NCBI GenBank assembly: GCA_044238965.1
Contig: JBIICJ010000153.1
Location: 1-5,148, forward strand
Direction of reading: 5' to 3'
DNA: 5,148 nt
Source of the DNA: Micavibrio_B sp044238965
GTDB taxonomy: Bacteria; Pseudomonadota; Alphaproteobacteria; Micavibrionales; Micavibrionaceae
Below the pieces are notes generated by a model, which was not told the origin of the DNA, ran no database searches, and saw only the letters and a program-made list of their open reading frames with translations. Both the position numbers and the translations under genes were made by a program. Of the stretch, positions 1 through 5,148 are shown piece by piece. Numbering within the stretch: the first letter of the stretch is position 1; every line of letters starts with the position of its first letter.

Positions 1-26
1 GAGGGTAAAATGAGTATACTACTCAT
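1..26 (-). CDS. Possible start of a next gene (partial, 8 codons visible)
   Basis: An ATG at 26 on the minus strand opens a frame (MSSILILP) that stays open to the window edge. It lies 93 bases past the stop of the 449-residue gene, after the terminator and a possible promoter. Its first three codons, ATGAGTAGT, are the same as those of the 338-residue gene, which may be chance. Too little is visible to name a product or to be sure it is a gene. Confidence 0.3.
10..26. repeat. Inverted repeat ATGAGTA-TAC-TACTCAT over a start codon
   Basis: Perfect 7-base arms (10-16 and 20-26) with a 3-base spacer cover the possible start codon at 26 on the minus strand. As RNA it could form a small hairpin that hides the first codons; as DNA it could be an operator. 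It is short enough to be chance in AT-rich sequence. Confidence 0.35.
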
Positions 27-30
27 AAAT

Positions 31-59
31 AATATAACATTTTTCAGGCACTTTACCAA
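31..59 (-). promoter_or_regulatory. Possible sigma70-like promoter for the next gene
   Basis: On the minus strand TTGGTA (59-54) and TATATT (36-31) are separated by exactly 17 bases, giving 4 of 6 and 5 of 6 matches to the E. coli -35 and -10 hexamers. It sits between the terminator and a possible start codon at 26, the place where a new transcription unit needs a promoter. The spacing would put the transcript start at or within a few bases of that ATG. Bacteroidota and crAss-like phages use other promoter types, which weakens the call. Confidence 0.3.
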
Positions 60-61
60 AA

Positions 62-93
62 TAAAAAAGGGAGGGTCCATAAAGACCACTCCC
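62..93 (-). terminator. Intrinsic terminator after the 449-aa gene
   Basis: On the minus strand the RNA folds as GGGAG, a bulged U, GGUC, a 6-base loop, then GACC and CUCCC: nine base pairs in all (stem 69-93). It is followed immediately by UUUUUUA (68-62). It starts 26 bases past the stop of the 449-residue gene and closes the operon. The plus-strand copy is followed by TCTTTT, so it could also work weakly in the other direction. Confidence 0.88.
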
Positions 94-119
94 TCTTTTA
101 AGGAACGTTATAGGTAGAC

Positions 120-1469
120 TTAGTAAGTCTCCAGAGTTACCGCGTTGTTTGCCGCTGTACAAGCATCTCTTACGAAGTCAGTGATGCTAACAGTGCTAGT
201 ACCAGCTGGTACGTGAACCACTAACAAATACTGATCGTTATCAAATGTGCTTGTTGGGTTGTTGAAACGTGGAACATTGTGCAGGATCAATACTTGATCA
301 TACAGACCACTGCGGTTTACGGTAGCTAAAGCTGGATCAGCTTCAATTTCACGCATACGCAGGCTGTCTACACGGCTGCTGTCAGGATAAGCATTCTGTA
401 AGTAACGACCATCTAAGATCAACTCACGTAATACTGTTTCACCAACACCAGATGCTTGTACTGGAGCTTGTAACTCAGATACAGCAAAACAAGAAGTAGC
501 ACAAGGATCACCAGACTCTTCAACAAAAGAAGCATACACGAACAAAGGCTCGAGGTCATACTTGTCTGTTGGAGTGAAAGTACAGGTACCAAAAGTTGTG
601 TCTACATAAGCAGTAATGATTTGCAGGTGGCTGTTTACGTTTCCAAGGCCAGTTGTAGCAGGAACGTAAGAAGCAGAAACAACTACGTCAAAGATAGACG
701 CTGTTACGTTAGTAGAAGATGTTGCAGCCTGGCTTAATACTACGTTAGCATTACCAGTAGAAGCAGAATCAGCAGCACCAACGCTTACAACTAATGTGTT
801 AGCAGGAATACCAGCCGCTTCTACCTTGTCACCTACGGTGAATTTGGTACGGTCAGCATTTGCTACAACGATAGTTGCAGAAGCAGCTGTAGGGTCAATA
901 GCAACACCAGTGTGAGCTTCTTTCCAAACTTTAGCCTCGATGAAGTCTTTCAATAATGGAGCTTCATTAATTTGGTCAGCCCATTTAAGCAAAATGCTTG
1001 TTTGGTCAACCGGGCTTTTAGAAACATCACAACATCCGCTGTAAGCATCTAAAGTCTTGTAAAGGTTGTGGCTTAAGAAACGTAAAGCTGGAGAACCTTT
1101 AACGTCAAGACGAAGACGAAAAGTGCTGTCACAAGCAAGGCCTGCGCAAGCAGATGCGTCAATCTTGATCACTTGATTCTTAGAAGCTTTACCGCTTACT
1201 TTAATCAAACGGCTGATGTACTTAGGGTTGATTACTTTAGACTTAACAGACTCTTTGTAACCACCGTGTACGGGGCCAATTTTGTCAGCAGCAAAGTAAG
1301 AACCTTGAGCCAGGATAAACGGACTGTTTGCACCTGTTGATAAGGCTGCAAAAGTCTTTGCATCGAAGAAACCTACCTGACCAGCTGTTAAAGCGGCAGT
1401 AGTTCCTGATGTTCTTAAAGTCGTACTAGCAGGTAGGAACGACTTTCTAAACGCATGTGGAAAATACAT
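120..1469 (-). CDS. Putative major virion structural protein with inserted beta module, 449 aa
   Basis: This is probably an abundant particle component, but its exact role is not recognised. The N-terminus (MYFPHAFRKSFLPAS, then TAGQVGFFDAKTF at 28-40) is reminiscent of tail sheath or tail-tube-like phage proteins. A cysteine-containing core follows: C108, C113, LDVKGSPALRFLSHNLYKTL at 121-140, then C146 and C147. Residues about 192-262 form a Thr/Ser/Ala/Val-rich unit with VGDKVEAAGIPANTLVVSVG (212-231) and VVLSQAATSS (243-252), a pattern of small beta domains inserted in phage surface and tail proteins. The core resumes with HLQIITAYVDTTFGT (281-295), an acidic linker, a helical part (343-380) and a final sheet DQYLLVVHVPAGTSTVSITD (412-431). 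The ATG at 1469 has no Shine-Dalgarno. A strong terminator follows the stop by 26 bases. Alternatives are a tail protein, a decoration protein or a minor capsid component. Confidence 0.75.
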   Translation of the reverse strand: MYFPHAFRKSFLPASTTLRTSGTTAALTAGQVGFFDAKTFAALSTGANSPFILAQGSYFAADKIGPVHGGYKESVKSKVINPKYISRLIKVSGKASKNQVIKIDASACAGLACDSTFRLRLDVKGSPALRFLSHNLYKTLDAYSGCCDVSKSPVDQTSILLKWADQINEAPLLKDFIEAKVWKEAHTGVAIDPTAASATIVVANADRTKFTVGDKVEAAGIPANTLVVSVGAADSASTGNANVVLSQAATSSTNVTASIFDVVVSASYVPATTGLGNVNSHLQIITAYVDTTFGTCTFTPTDKYDLEPLFVYASFVEESGDPCATSCFAVSELQAPVQASGVGETVLRELILDGRYLQNAYPDSSRVDSLRMREIEADPALATVNRSGLYDQVLILHNVPRFNNPTSTFDNDQYLLVVHVPAGTSTVSITDFVRDACTAANNAVTLETY

Positions 1470-1506
1470 AGGTATTAGATTTTGGGGTTAATAAATAAAA
1501 AAACAG

Positions 1507-1923
1507 TTATTTAAGGAACAACAGCTTATACTTAATGCTGTTGATCGTACTTTTTACGTTGTCCAGGTCGTTCACTATCTCTGTGTGCGGCATGATGGCT
1601 TGCAGGCTAATTACCATCTCTTTAATTTCACGCAGGTAAGCAAGACCTTCTTCTACGGTGTTCAGGGTTCTAGGTGCTGTTTCTTTTACATCCAGCAACT
1701 TTTCAACTGCACCCTGGTATCCTTCTGCCAGTGCATCTGCGTGACCAGGCATGGCATCGTAGGCTTCATTCAGCGCTTTGTGAGCAGCATAAGATCCAGC
1801 CCCGGTTATTTTTAAATGTAGCTTATGAAAACTAAAAGCTGAGTTCATCAACTCTGTTACACAAGCTGCTGTCTTTGTATCCAGTGAATCAGCACCTGGT
1901 CTTTGTAATTTTACTAGGGCCAT
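1507..1923 (-). CDS. Dps/ferritin-like four-helix protein, 138 aa
   Basis: The segment FHKLHLKITGAGSYAAHKAL (residues 32-51) followed by NEAYDAMPGHADALAEGY (52-69) aligns without gaps to the metal-site region of Dps. E. coli Dps uses His51, His63, Asp67, Asp78 and Glu82; here the same spacings give H36, H48, N52, D63 and E67. Four of five ligands are kept, the third being Asn instead of Asp. The glycine and Ala-Glu positions typical of Dps also match. The rest (90-138) reads as two more amphipathic helices ending in NSIKYKLLFL, as expected for a ferritin-like bundle. At 138 residues it is shorter than a typical Dps of about 160, mainly at the N-terminus. I have a weak memory of a DUF5856-type phage family here, which I cannot confirm. 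It is embedded in the structural operon, only 2 bases after the connector gene, so its role may be structural instead of iron storage. Confidence 0.7.
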   Translation of the reverse strand: MALVKLQRPGADSLDTKTAACVTELMNSAFSFHKLHLKITGAGSYAAHKALNEAYDAMPGHADALAEGYQGAVEKLLDVKETAPRTLNTVEEGLAYLREIKEMVISLQAIMPHTEIVNDLDNVKSTINSIKYKLLFLK

Positions 1924-1925
1924 TG

Positions 1926-2624
1926 TTAGCTATTGTTTTGTACTTCTTGAGTAAGTCTTTGATATTGTGTTAGACTTTCAATATCTCCTGCCAGGATAGA
2001 GGCTGCTTCATCTACCAGGATTTCTGCAATGTCATCTTTAAATTCACAAACAACATCTCTGGTATTTACAGTTCCTGTGCTTGGATCCACACATCCGTTA
2101 AAAGCTACATAGGCTGGTTTACGGTAGTATAAAAGATCCAGGGAAGTAATTGTAAACTCATCATTGGTATACACCCTGAGCTTATCTCCTACCAGGGTAC
2201 TGAGGGTTTCCGCCCATTCCCAGCTGGGTCCTTTTGTATCAGAAGTAAGTAGTAAACCCATATTGGCTTCTTCCACTTCATAAACAGTCATGCGTCTCTC
2301 CGGGCAGCAATCTGATTTAGCATGTACATCTGTTCTTACGTAGTACATGTAATCTGCAGGCAGCGTCACTTCAGCAAATGTTTTTTTGTTGATCGGTTGC
2401 GGGCTAACGCTTTTCAGCAGGATACGTAAGTCATCGATTAGTCCGGTAGACTGCTCGGTGCCTTCTTTACGGATGTTGATTCCGTACATCTGCTTGCGGA
2501 TCCACTCAAGTTGCGCTTTGTTAAACGCTTCCTGGATCTGCCAGCACTCTATGTTATCATAGTCCATAGAAGCCAGCTTGTTGAGCCGTTGCTTAATCTT
2601 TATCTGTAGGAGAGCATTTGTCAT
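1926..2624 (-). CDS. Putative portal-proximal ring/adaptor (head-tail connector) protein, 232 aa
   Basis: The likely role is one of the ring proteins that stack below the portal and lead into the short tail in crAss-like phages. Residues 1-48 are helical (CWQIQEAFNKAQLEWIRKQM at 27-46). Residues 60-75 form another helix. A beta-rich middle follows, with VTLPADYMYYVRTDV (86-100) and GDKLRVYTNDEFTITSLDLL (146-165), leading into YYRKPAYVAFNGCVDPSTG (166-184). The protein closes with an acidic helix EFKDDIAEILVDEAASILAG (194-213) and a short tail containing QYQR. The combination of N-terminal helices, a central YYRKP sheet and the C-terminal EFKDDIAEIL-DEAASILAGDIE helix resembles crAss-like connector proteins as I remember them. 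The cysteine pair at 106-107 is unusual. It sits 6 bases after the 338-residue gene and 2 bases before the next one, so it is translated from the same message. It might instead be a tail-tube or tail-stabilisation homologue. Confidence 0.6.
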   Translation of the reverse strand: MTNALLQIKIKQRLNKLASMDYDNIECWQIQEAFNKAQLEWIRKQMYGINIRKEGTEQSTGLIDDLRILLKSVSPQPINKKTFAEVTLPADYMYYVRTDVHAKSDCCPERRMTVYEVEEANMGLLLTSDTKGPSWEWAETLSTLVGDKLRVYTNDEFTITSLDLLYYRKPAYVAFNGCVDPSTGTVNTRDVVCEFKDDIAEILVDEAASILAGDIESLTQYQRLTQEVQNNS

Positions 2625-2630
2625 AGTCTA

Positions 2631-3647
2631 TTACTGGTTCCAGTATTTCTCAACTGATTTTTGCAGATCCATCAGGACCTCTTCGTTTAAAGGATTCTTT
2701 AAGAATTCCGCTACGTCTGAAGGCGTTCTGCCCATCATAGTACCTGTCTTCATGTGGTAGATAAATCCGTCTGCTTTTGGAGAAATGAACTTAAAGTAAC
2801 CTGCATCTTTTACGATCGCACGGATCTTCAGGGTTTCCATATCTAGGTTAGCAGCATCCAGGAAACGTTGTCCTGTTTTACGCTTATCCTTTTCTACCAG
2901 TTCTCCGTTAATGTATTTATCCATGTTGTCATAGATCACATCATTAGGAGTTGTCTTTTTATACTGGGCAGAGTTTGGATCAAGCACCTTGGCTACATAA
3001 AGCAGCTTGTTCTGGTTTTTGTCAAATAACTTCTGAAGTTCTGCAAGAGCTTTGTTACGAAGCTTCTTAACCTCAGTTTGTATAGAAGCAGTTTCTTCCA
3101 GCTTGTCTAAGTAGAACTTAGGAGGCACCGGCATTCTTCTTGCTTCTTCCAGTGATTTTGCTACAATAGAAAATCCACCGGCTTCTATAGCGTAAAGTCT
3201 GATAAGATCATATGGATCTTTTTCCGGCTCCAGGTATACAGGTTCATTACTGCATCTTACCTTGATTCTATCCCAGAATTCATTGTTATCTGGTCTTAAG
3301 AGTTTTACCTTGTTCCAGAACTGATCATCAGCGGCATCAATTACGTTTGCAGCAAGTTGTTTTTCAAGTTCTGCAATCACGGCCCTGATTTGTTTGATCT
3401 TGGCTTCCTGCTCTTCTAAAGGAAGGTCTTTTACTTCAGGAGCAAATTCATTCAAGCCAGTTACGTATCTTTTGATACCGTTGATCTCAAGACAAGAAAT
3501 CGGTTCTTCATGAAAGGCACCGTCAAAAAGACTTAAGCCATACTTCTGAAGACCCATGTTGTCTACCATTGGATCAAAAAAAGGTCTGATAGCAATGGTT
3601 GAACGTTTGTTCTGTGGGTACTTCTCTACGATAGTTACACTACTCAT
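2631..3647 (-). CDS. Uncharacterised phage structural-cassette protein, 338 aa
   Basis: I do not recognise a named family with confidence. The protein is soluble-looking, with no signal peptide or membrane segment. Residues 1-70 are mixed and hydrophobic (IAIRPFFDPMVDNMGLQKYG at 18-37). Residues 73-100 are strongly charged with heptad-like spacing and probably form a coiled coil. Residues 110-130 carry two similar words, FWNKVK and FWDRIK. They are followed by PVYLEPEKDPYDLIRLYAIE (136-155), a second helical charged stretch (180-210), and a compact C-terminus with DGFIYHMKTGTMMGRTPSDV (293-312). The start ATG at 3647 follows an A-rich leader without a Shine-Dalgarno. The stop lies 6 bases before the 232-residue gene, so the two are co-transcribed. 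Lying directly after MCP, it is likely to be a virion or head-assembly protein; a scaffold-like, ejected-cargo or tail role are all possible. Confidence 0.75.
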   Translation of the reverse strand: MSSVTIVEKYPQNKRSTIAIRPFFDPMVDNMGLQKYGLSLFDGAFHEEPISCLEINGIKRYVTGLNEFAPEVKDLPLEEQEAKIKQIRAVIAELEKQLAANVIDAADDQFWNKVKLLRPDNNEFWDRIKVRCSNEPVYLEPEKDPYDLIRLYAIEAGGFSIVAKSLEEARRMPVPPKFYLDKLEETASIQTEVKKLRNKALAELQKLFDKNQNKLLYVAKVLDPNSAQYKKTTPNDVIYDNMDKYINGELVEKDKRKTGQRFLDAANLDMETLKIRAIVKDAGYFKFISPKADGFIYHMKTGTMMGRTPSDVAEFLKNPLNEEVLMDLQKSVEKYWNQ

Positions 3648-3670
3648 GTTTGGTTTTTTTGGTTTTTATA
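3648..3670 (-). promoter_or_regulatory. A-rich, Shine-Dalgarno-free translation leader
   Basis: The bases before the ATG at 3647 read TATAAAAACCAAAAAAACCA and then AAC on the minus strand. There is no GGAGG-like word. An A-rich, unstructured leader of this kind is typical of translation initiation in Bacteroidota, whose messages mostly lack Shine-Dalgarno pairing. The embedded TATAAA could also be read as a -10 element, but no matching -35 is visible 17 bases upstream. Confidence 0.45.
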
Positions 3671-3878
3671 AATCCGGAACTTTCCGGAAATCGAACCTGT
3701 TGAGAGTTGCAAGCTCTCCGGTGATCAGCCAGTCTGCGTACAACAGGTTTAGGGGGAAATACTAGAGAGTTTAGTCCTTAGTATCGGTCCAAGGATATGA
3801 ATCCAGGGAGAGGCAAATGAGTCAGACTGATGCGGGTGTTTTATCCAGCTGGGCTGGTGGCTACTATCCGGACTGACT
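3667..3878 (-). ncRNA. Candidate structured RNA between MCP and the next operon
   Basis: No credible ORF fills this part of the 294-base gap, yet it is dense with inverted repeats. Read as minus-strand RNA: AGTCCGGA (3874-3867) can pair with TCCGGATT (3678-3671) as a closing stem. Inside lie CCAGC/GCTGG with a 3-base loop (3845-3857); a hairpin with TCC and GGAT arms around a TCAT tetraloop (3788-3809); ATACTA/TAGTAT (3759-3784); and a perfect 9-bp stem AACCTGTTG/CAACAGGTT (3694-3702 with 3741-3749). That last stem encloses two adjacent small hairpins, like a three-way junction. One inner stem (CTGG/CCGG) pairs only on the minus strand because it uses a G-U pair. I recognise no known RNA family. 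It could be a processed RNA, a long 5' leader of the operon, or chance structure. Confidence 0.4.
3673..3688. repeat. Perfect inverted repeat TCCGGAA-CT-TTCCGGA
   Basis: Two 7-base arms separated by 2 bases form an almost perfect palindrome 26 bases upstream of the 338-residue ORF start. The TCCGGA core occurs a third time at 3867-3872. On the minus strand it is followed at once by the AT-rich TTTATAAAAACC. It could be a protein-binding site, a small RNA hairpin, or one side of the closing stem of the candidate structured RNA; these readings compete. Confidence 0.45.
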
Positions 3879-3901
3879 ACTGTTCAAGTTTGTACCAAGA
3901 G

Positions 3902-3927
3902 GTGGGAGGATTTTAATGCCCTCCCAC
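3902..3927 (-). terminator. GC-rich hairpin after MCP (terminator or mRNA 3'-end element)
   Basis: A perfect 8-bp stem, GTGGGAGG (3902-3909) with CCTCCCAC (3920-3927), encloses a 10-base AT-rich loop and begins 15 bases after the MCP stop codon on the minus strand. Flanking GTAC words (3892-3895 and 3932-3935) could extend the stem after internal mismatches. The sequence after it on the minus strand is CTCTTGGTAC, with no U-tract, so it is not a canonical intrinsic terminator. It may instead protect or define the 3' end of an abundant MCP message, or allow partial read-through into the downstream genes. Confidence 0.5.
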
Positions 3928-3941
3928 TTTAGTACAGTTAT

Positions 3942-5148
3942 TTAGAATGATCCACCAGTGATTGGGTTTCTCATAACGATCTTCAGCACCTTTGTTGGAT
4001 CTTTAACCCAGATCGCAGGCATTGTTTGTGTCATGAATACTCTGTAACCGTTGAAGTTGCCAGAGCTTTGGAAACCTTGTGTACGACCCATGTAGTCCAT
4101 GGTACCGTTCTGATAGAACCACTTCAGTTGATTATCCCAGCTTAACTTCAACAAGTAGATGTTGTCGTTAGTGTTTTCTGTGATATCAAAAATGATAAAG
4201 TTGTAAGAAGACAGAGGGAAACCATCAATGATTGGGTTTTCAATGTCATTAGTGTGTACGTTGTCAAACGCTGGATTCAGTACAAACTTCACGTTAGCCA
4301 AGAACGGAATAACGTATTGAGTGTAAGCAAAACCAAAGTTTAAGTCCATACCTTTACCAGTGATAGCACCAATCTCAGAAGCGTTGATAACAAGTCCGCT
4401 GTTGATAGCTTCCTTCTTAATTGCTTCGTTAACCAGTTTCATACCGCCCATACCGGTTTGTACAATCAACTGACGCTTAGGATCTGGACCTTGGAACTCA
4501 ACCTTTCCGTTGAAGAAGTTGAAGATTTCAGATTTGAAAAGCTCTAAGTTGAAAGAACCTTTGTTGTAGATACGCTTGTAAGAGTTATCCAACTGCTTCC
4601 AAAGACCCACAGAAAGACGGATGTCATCTGGACCATCTTGCTTCACCTTACCACCTTGACCCCACATTAAGTAAGTCTCGATGTCGTTTGCAATCTTAGT
4701 CAGGTGAGCTGCTTCCAGGGTAGTTAAGAACGTACGAGAAAGTTGACCTGATTGGTATGCTTTCTTTACATAGTCCTTACCCATCTTAGACGCCATGTCT
4801 TCCAGGCTAGTGATAGAAGGATCAGTTGTTTTGTCAAAGTTTCTCCACATTTCGATTACAGGAACTGTACCGTCAGCTTTCATTCCACCTTTTAACATCA
4901 AGTCTGCACGAGAGCTGATGCTGTAGTGTACGTGAGCTTCTGCACCACCTACGTAGTTGTAGAATTCACGGAAACCAGCTGATACATTACCTAAATCAGA
5001 GAATCTTTCACCGTATTCACCACGGGCAGAACCCTTACGGAATACTTTGGTGCCAACTTTCAGATACTTATTGTCTAAGTACTTCGCGTTGTCGTTATTC
5101 ACTAACTGAACAGTGTAGATGAAACCGTCACCAGCAGGGATGATATCG
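3942..5148 (-). CDS. Major capsid protein, crAss-like phage type (5'-partial)
   Basis: This protein forms the icosahedral shell; MCPs of tailed phages have the HK97 fold. The reading frame is open to the window edge: 15 more codons (DIIPAGDGFIYTVQL) precede the first possible start, a GTG at 5102, so that GTG is internal and about 100 N-terminal residues are probably missing, judging from my memory that crAss-like MCPs are near 500 residues. Recognisable stretches, numbered from the GTG codon, are YVGGAEAHVHYSISSRADLM (50-69), YLMWGQGGKVKQDGPDDIRL (144-163), GPDPKRQLIVQTGMGGMKLV (205-224), FIIFDIT (302-308), LKWFYQNGTMDYMGRTQGF (326-344) and the terminal WVKDPTKVLKIVMRNPITGG (365-384). Together these match my memory of crAss-like capsid proteins. 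It ends in TAA. A GC-rich hairpin follows within 20 bases, and a 294-base gap separates it from the next gene, so it may be expressed at a different level from the downstream operon. No frameshift is seen. Confidence 0.9.
   Translation of the reverse strand, partial: DIIPAGDGFIYTVQLVNNDNAKYLDNKYLKVGTKVFRKGSARGEYGERFSDLGNVSAGFREFYNYVGGAEAHVHYSISSRADLMLKGGMKADGTVPVIEMWRNFDKTTDPSITSLEDMASKMGKDYVKKAYQSGQLSRTFLTTLEAAHLTKIANDIETYLMWGQGGKVKQDGPDDIRLSVGLWKQLDNSYKRIYNKGSFNLELFKSEIFNFFNGKVEFQGPDPKRQLIVQTGMGGMKLVNEAIKKEAINSGLVINASEIGAITGKGMDLNFGFAYTQYVIPFLANVKFVLNPAFDNVHTNDIENPIIDGFPLSSYNFIIFDITENTNDNIYLLKLSWDNQLKWFYQNGTMDYMGRTQGFQSSGNFNGYRVFMTQTMPAIWVKDPTKVLKIVMRNPITGGSF

Noticed and set aside
10..117. 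35-residue plus-strand ORF at the left edge
   Set aside because: It reads through the strong minus-strand terminator and a promoter-like element, and no ribosome site or family resemblance is seen.
1585..1815. 76-residue plus-strand ORF
   Set aside because: It lies entirely antisense to the Dps-like gene, has a Cys/Phe-rich composition typical of a shadow frame, and has no plausible leader.
2578..2760. 60-residue plus-strand ORF
   Set aside because: It is antisense across the junction of two tightly linked genes and has no recognisable domain; a shadow ORF.
3682..3740. tRNA-like features on the minus strand: AGACTGGCTGA resembling a D-loop, GAGAG-CTTGCAA-CTCTC resembling an anticodon arm (TGC, Ala), and GGTTCGATTTCC resembling a T-arm
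   Set aside because: The D-stem does not pair, the T-stem has two mismatches, no 7-bp acceptor stem can be found, and the 9-bp stem AACCTGTTG/CAACAGGTT uses part of the would-be T-arm. tRNAscan-SE or ARAGORN would settle it.
3556..3765. 69-residue plus-strand ORF reaching into the non-coding gap
   Set aside because: Its first part is antisense to the 338-residue gene and the remainder covers the inverted-repeat region; the hydrophobic run FSTIVTLLMFGFFGF comes from the A-rich leader read backwards.
3648..3941. Group I or group II intron, or CRISPR array in the gap
   Set aside because: No intron core motifs or split gene were seen, both flanking genes are complete at this side, and there are no regularly spaced direct repeats.
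5100..5102. GTG as the true start of the capsid gene
   Set aside because: The frame stays open upstream to the edge, and the upstream residues PAGDGFIYTVQL continue the family pattern, so the start is outside the window.

Overview
The window is a piece of the virion-structure cassette of a tailed double-stranded DNA phage. Every supported gene lies on the minus strand, so transcription runs from high to low coordinates. The anchor is the incomplete gene at the right edge. Its visible 401 residues look very like the major capsid protein (MCP) of crAss-like phages (order Crassvirales), including the C-terminal stretch with WVKDPTKVLKIVMRNPITGG. This identification comes from recognising the family, not from a search. 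A host in the Bacteroidota fits: crAss-like phages infect that phylum, and the gene starts here lack Shine-Dalgarno sequences and tend to have A-rich leaders.

Layout in the order of transcription: (1) MCP, with its 5' end outside the window, 5148-3942. (2) A 294-base non-coding gap, 3941-3648. It opens with a GC-rich hairpin just after the MCP stop, continues with about 200 bases rich in inverted repeats that may be a structured RNA, and ends in an A-rich leader. (3) A 338-residue protein with a charged predicted coiled coil, function not recognised, 3647-2631. (4) A 232-residue protein resembling the portal-proximal ring or adaptor proteins of crAss-like phages, 2624-1926. (5) A 138-residue protein with a clear Dps/ferritin-like iron-site signature, 1923-1507. 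(6) A 449-residue putative virion protein carrying an inserted beta-rich module, 1469-120. (7) A strong intrinsic terminator at 62-93, then a possible promoter and the first codons of a next gene running off the left edge.

Genes 3 to 5 are separated by 6 and 2 bases and are surely one transcription unit. Gene 6 follows after 37 bases and ends the unit at the terminator. The MCP supplies the shell, the 232-residue protein probably sits in the head-to-tail connector, and the 449-residue protein is probably an abundant virion component. The jobs of the 338-residue and Dps-like proteins within a structural cassette are open. The most notable items are the ungapped Dps-type metal-site pattern in a phage morphogenesis operon and the structured gap between MCP and the next gene.
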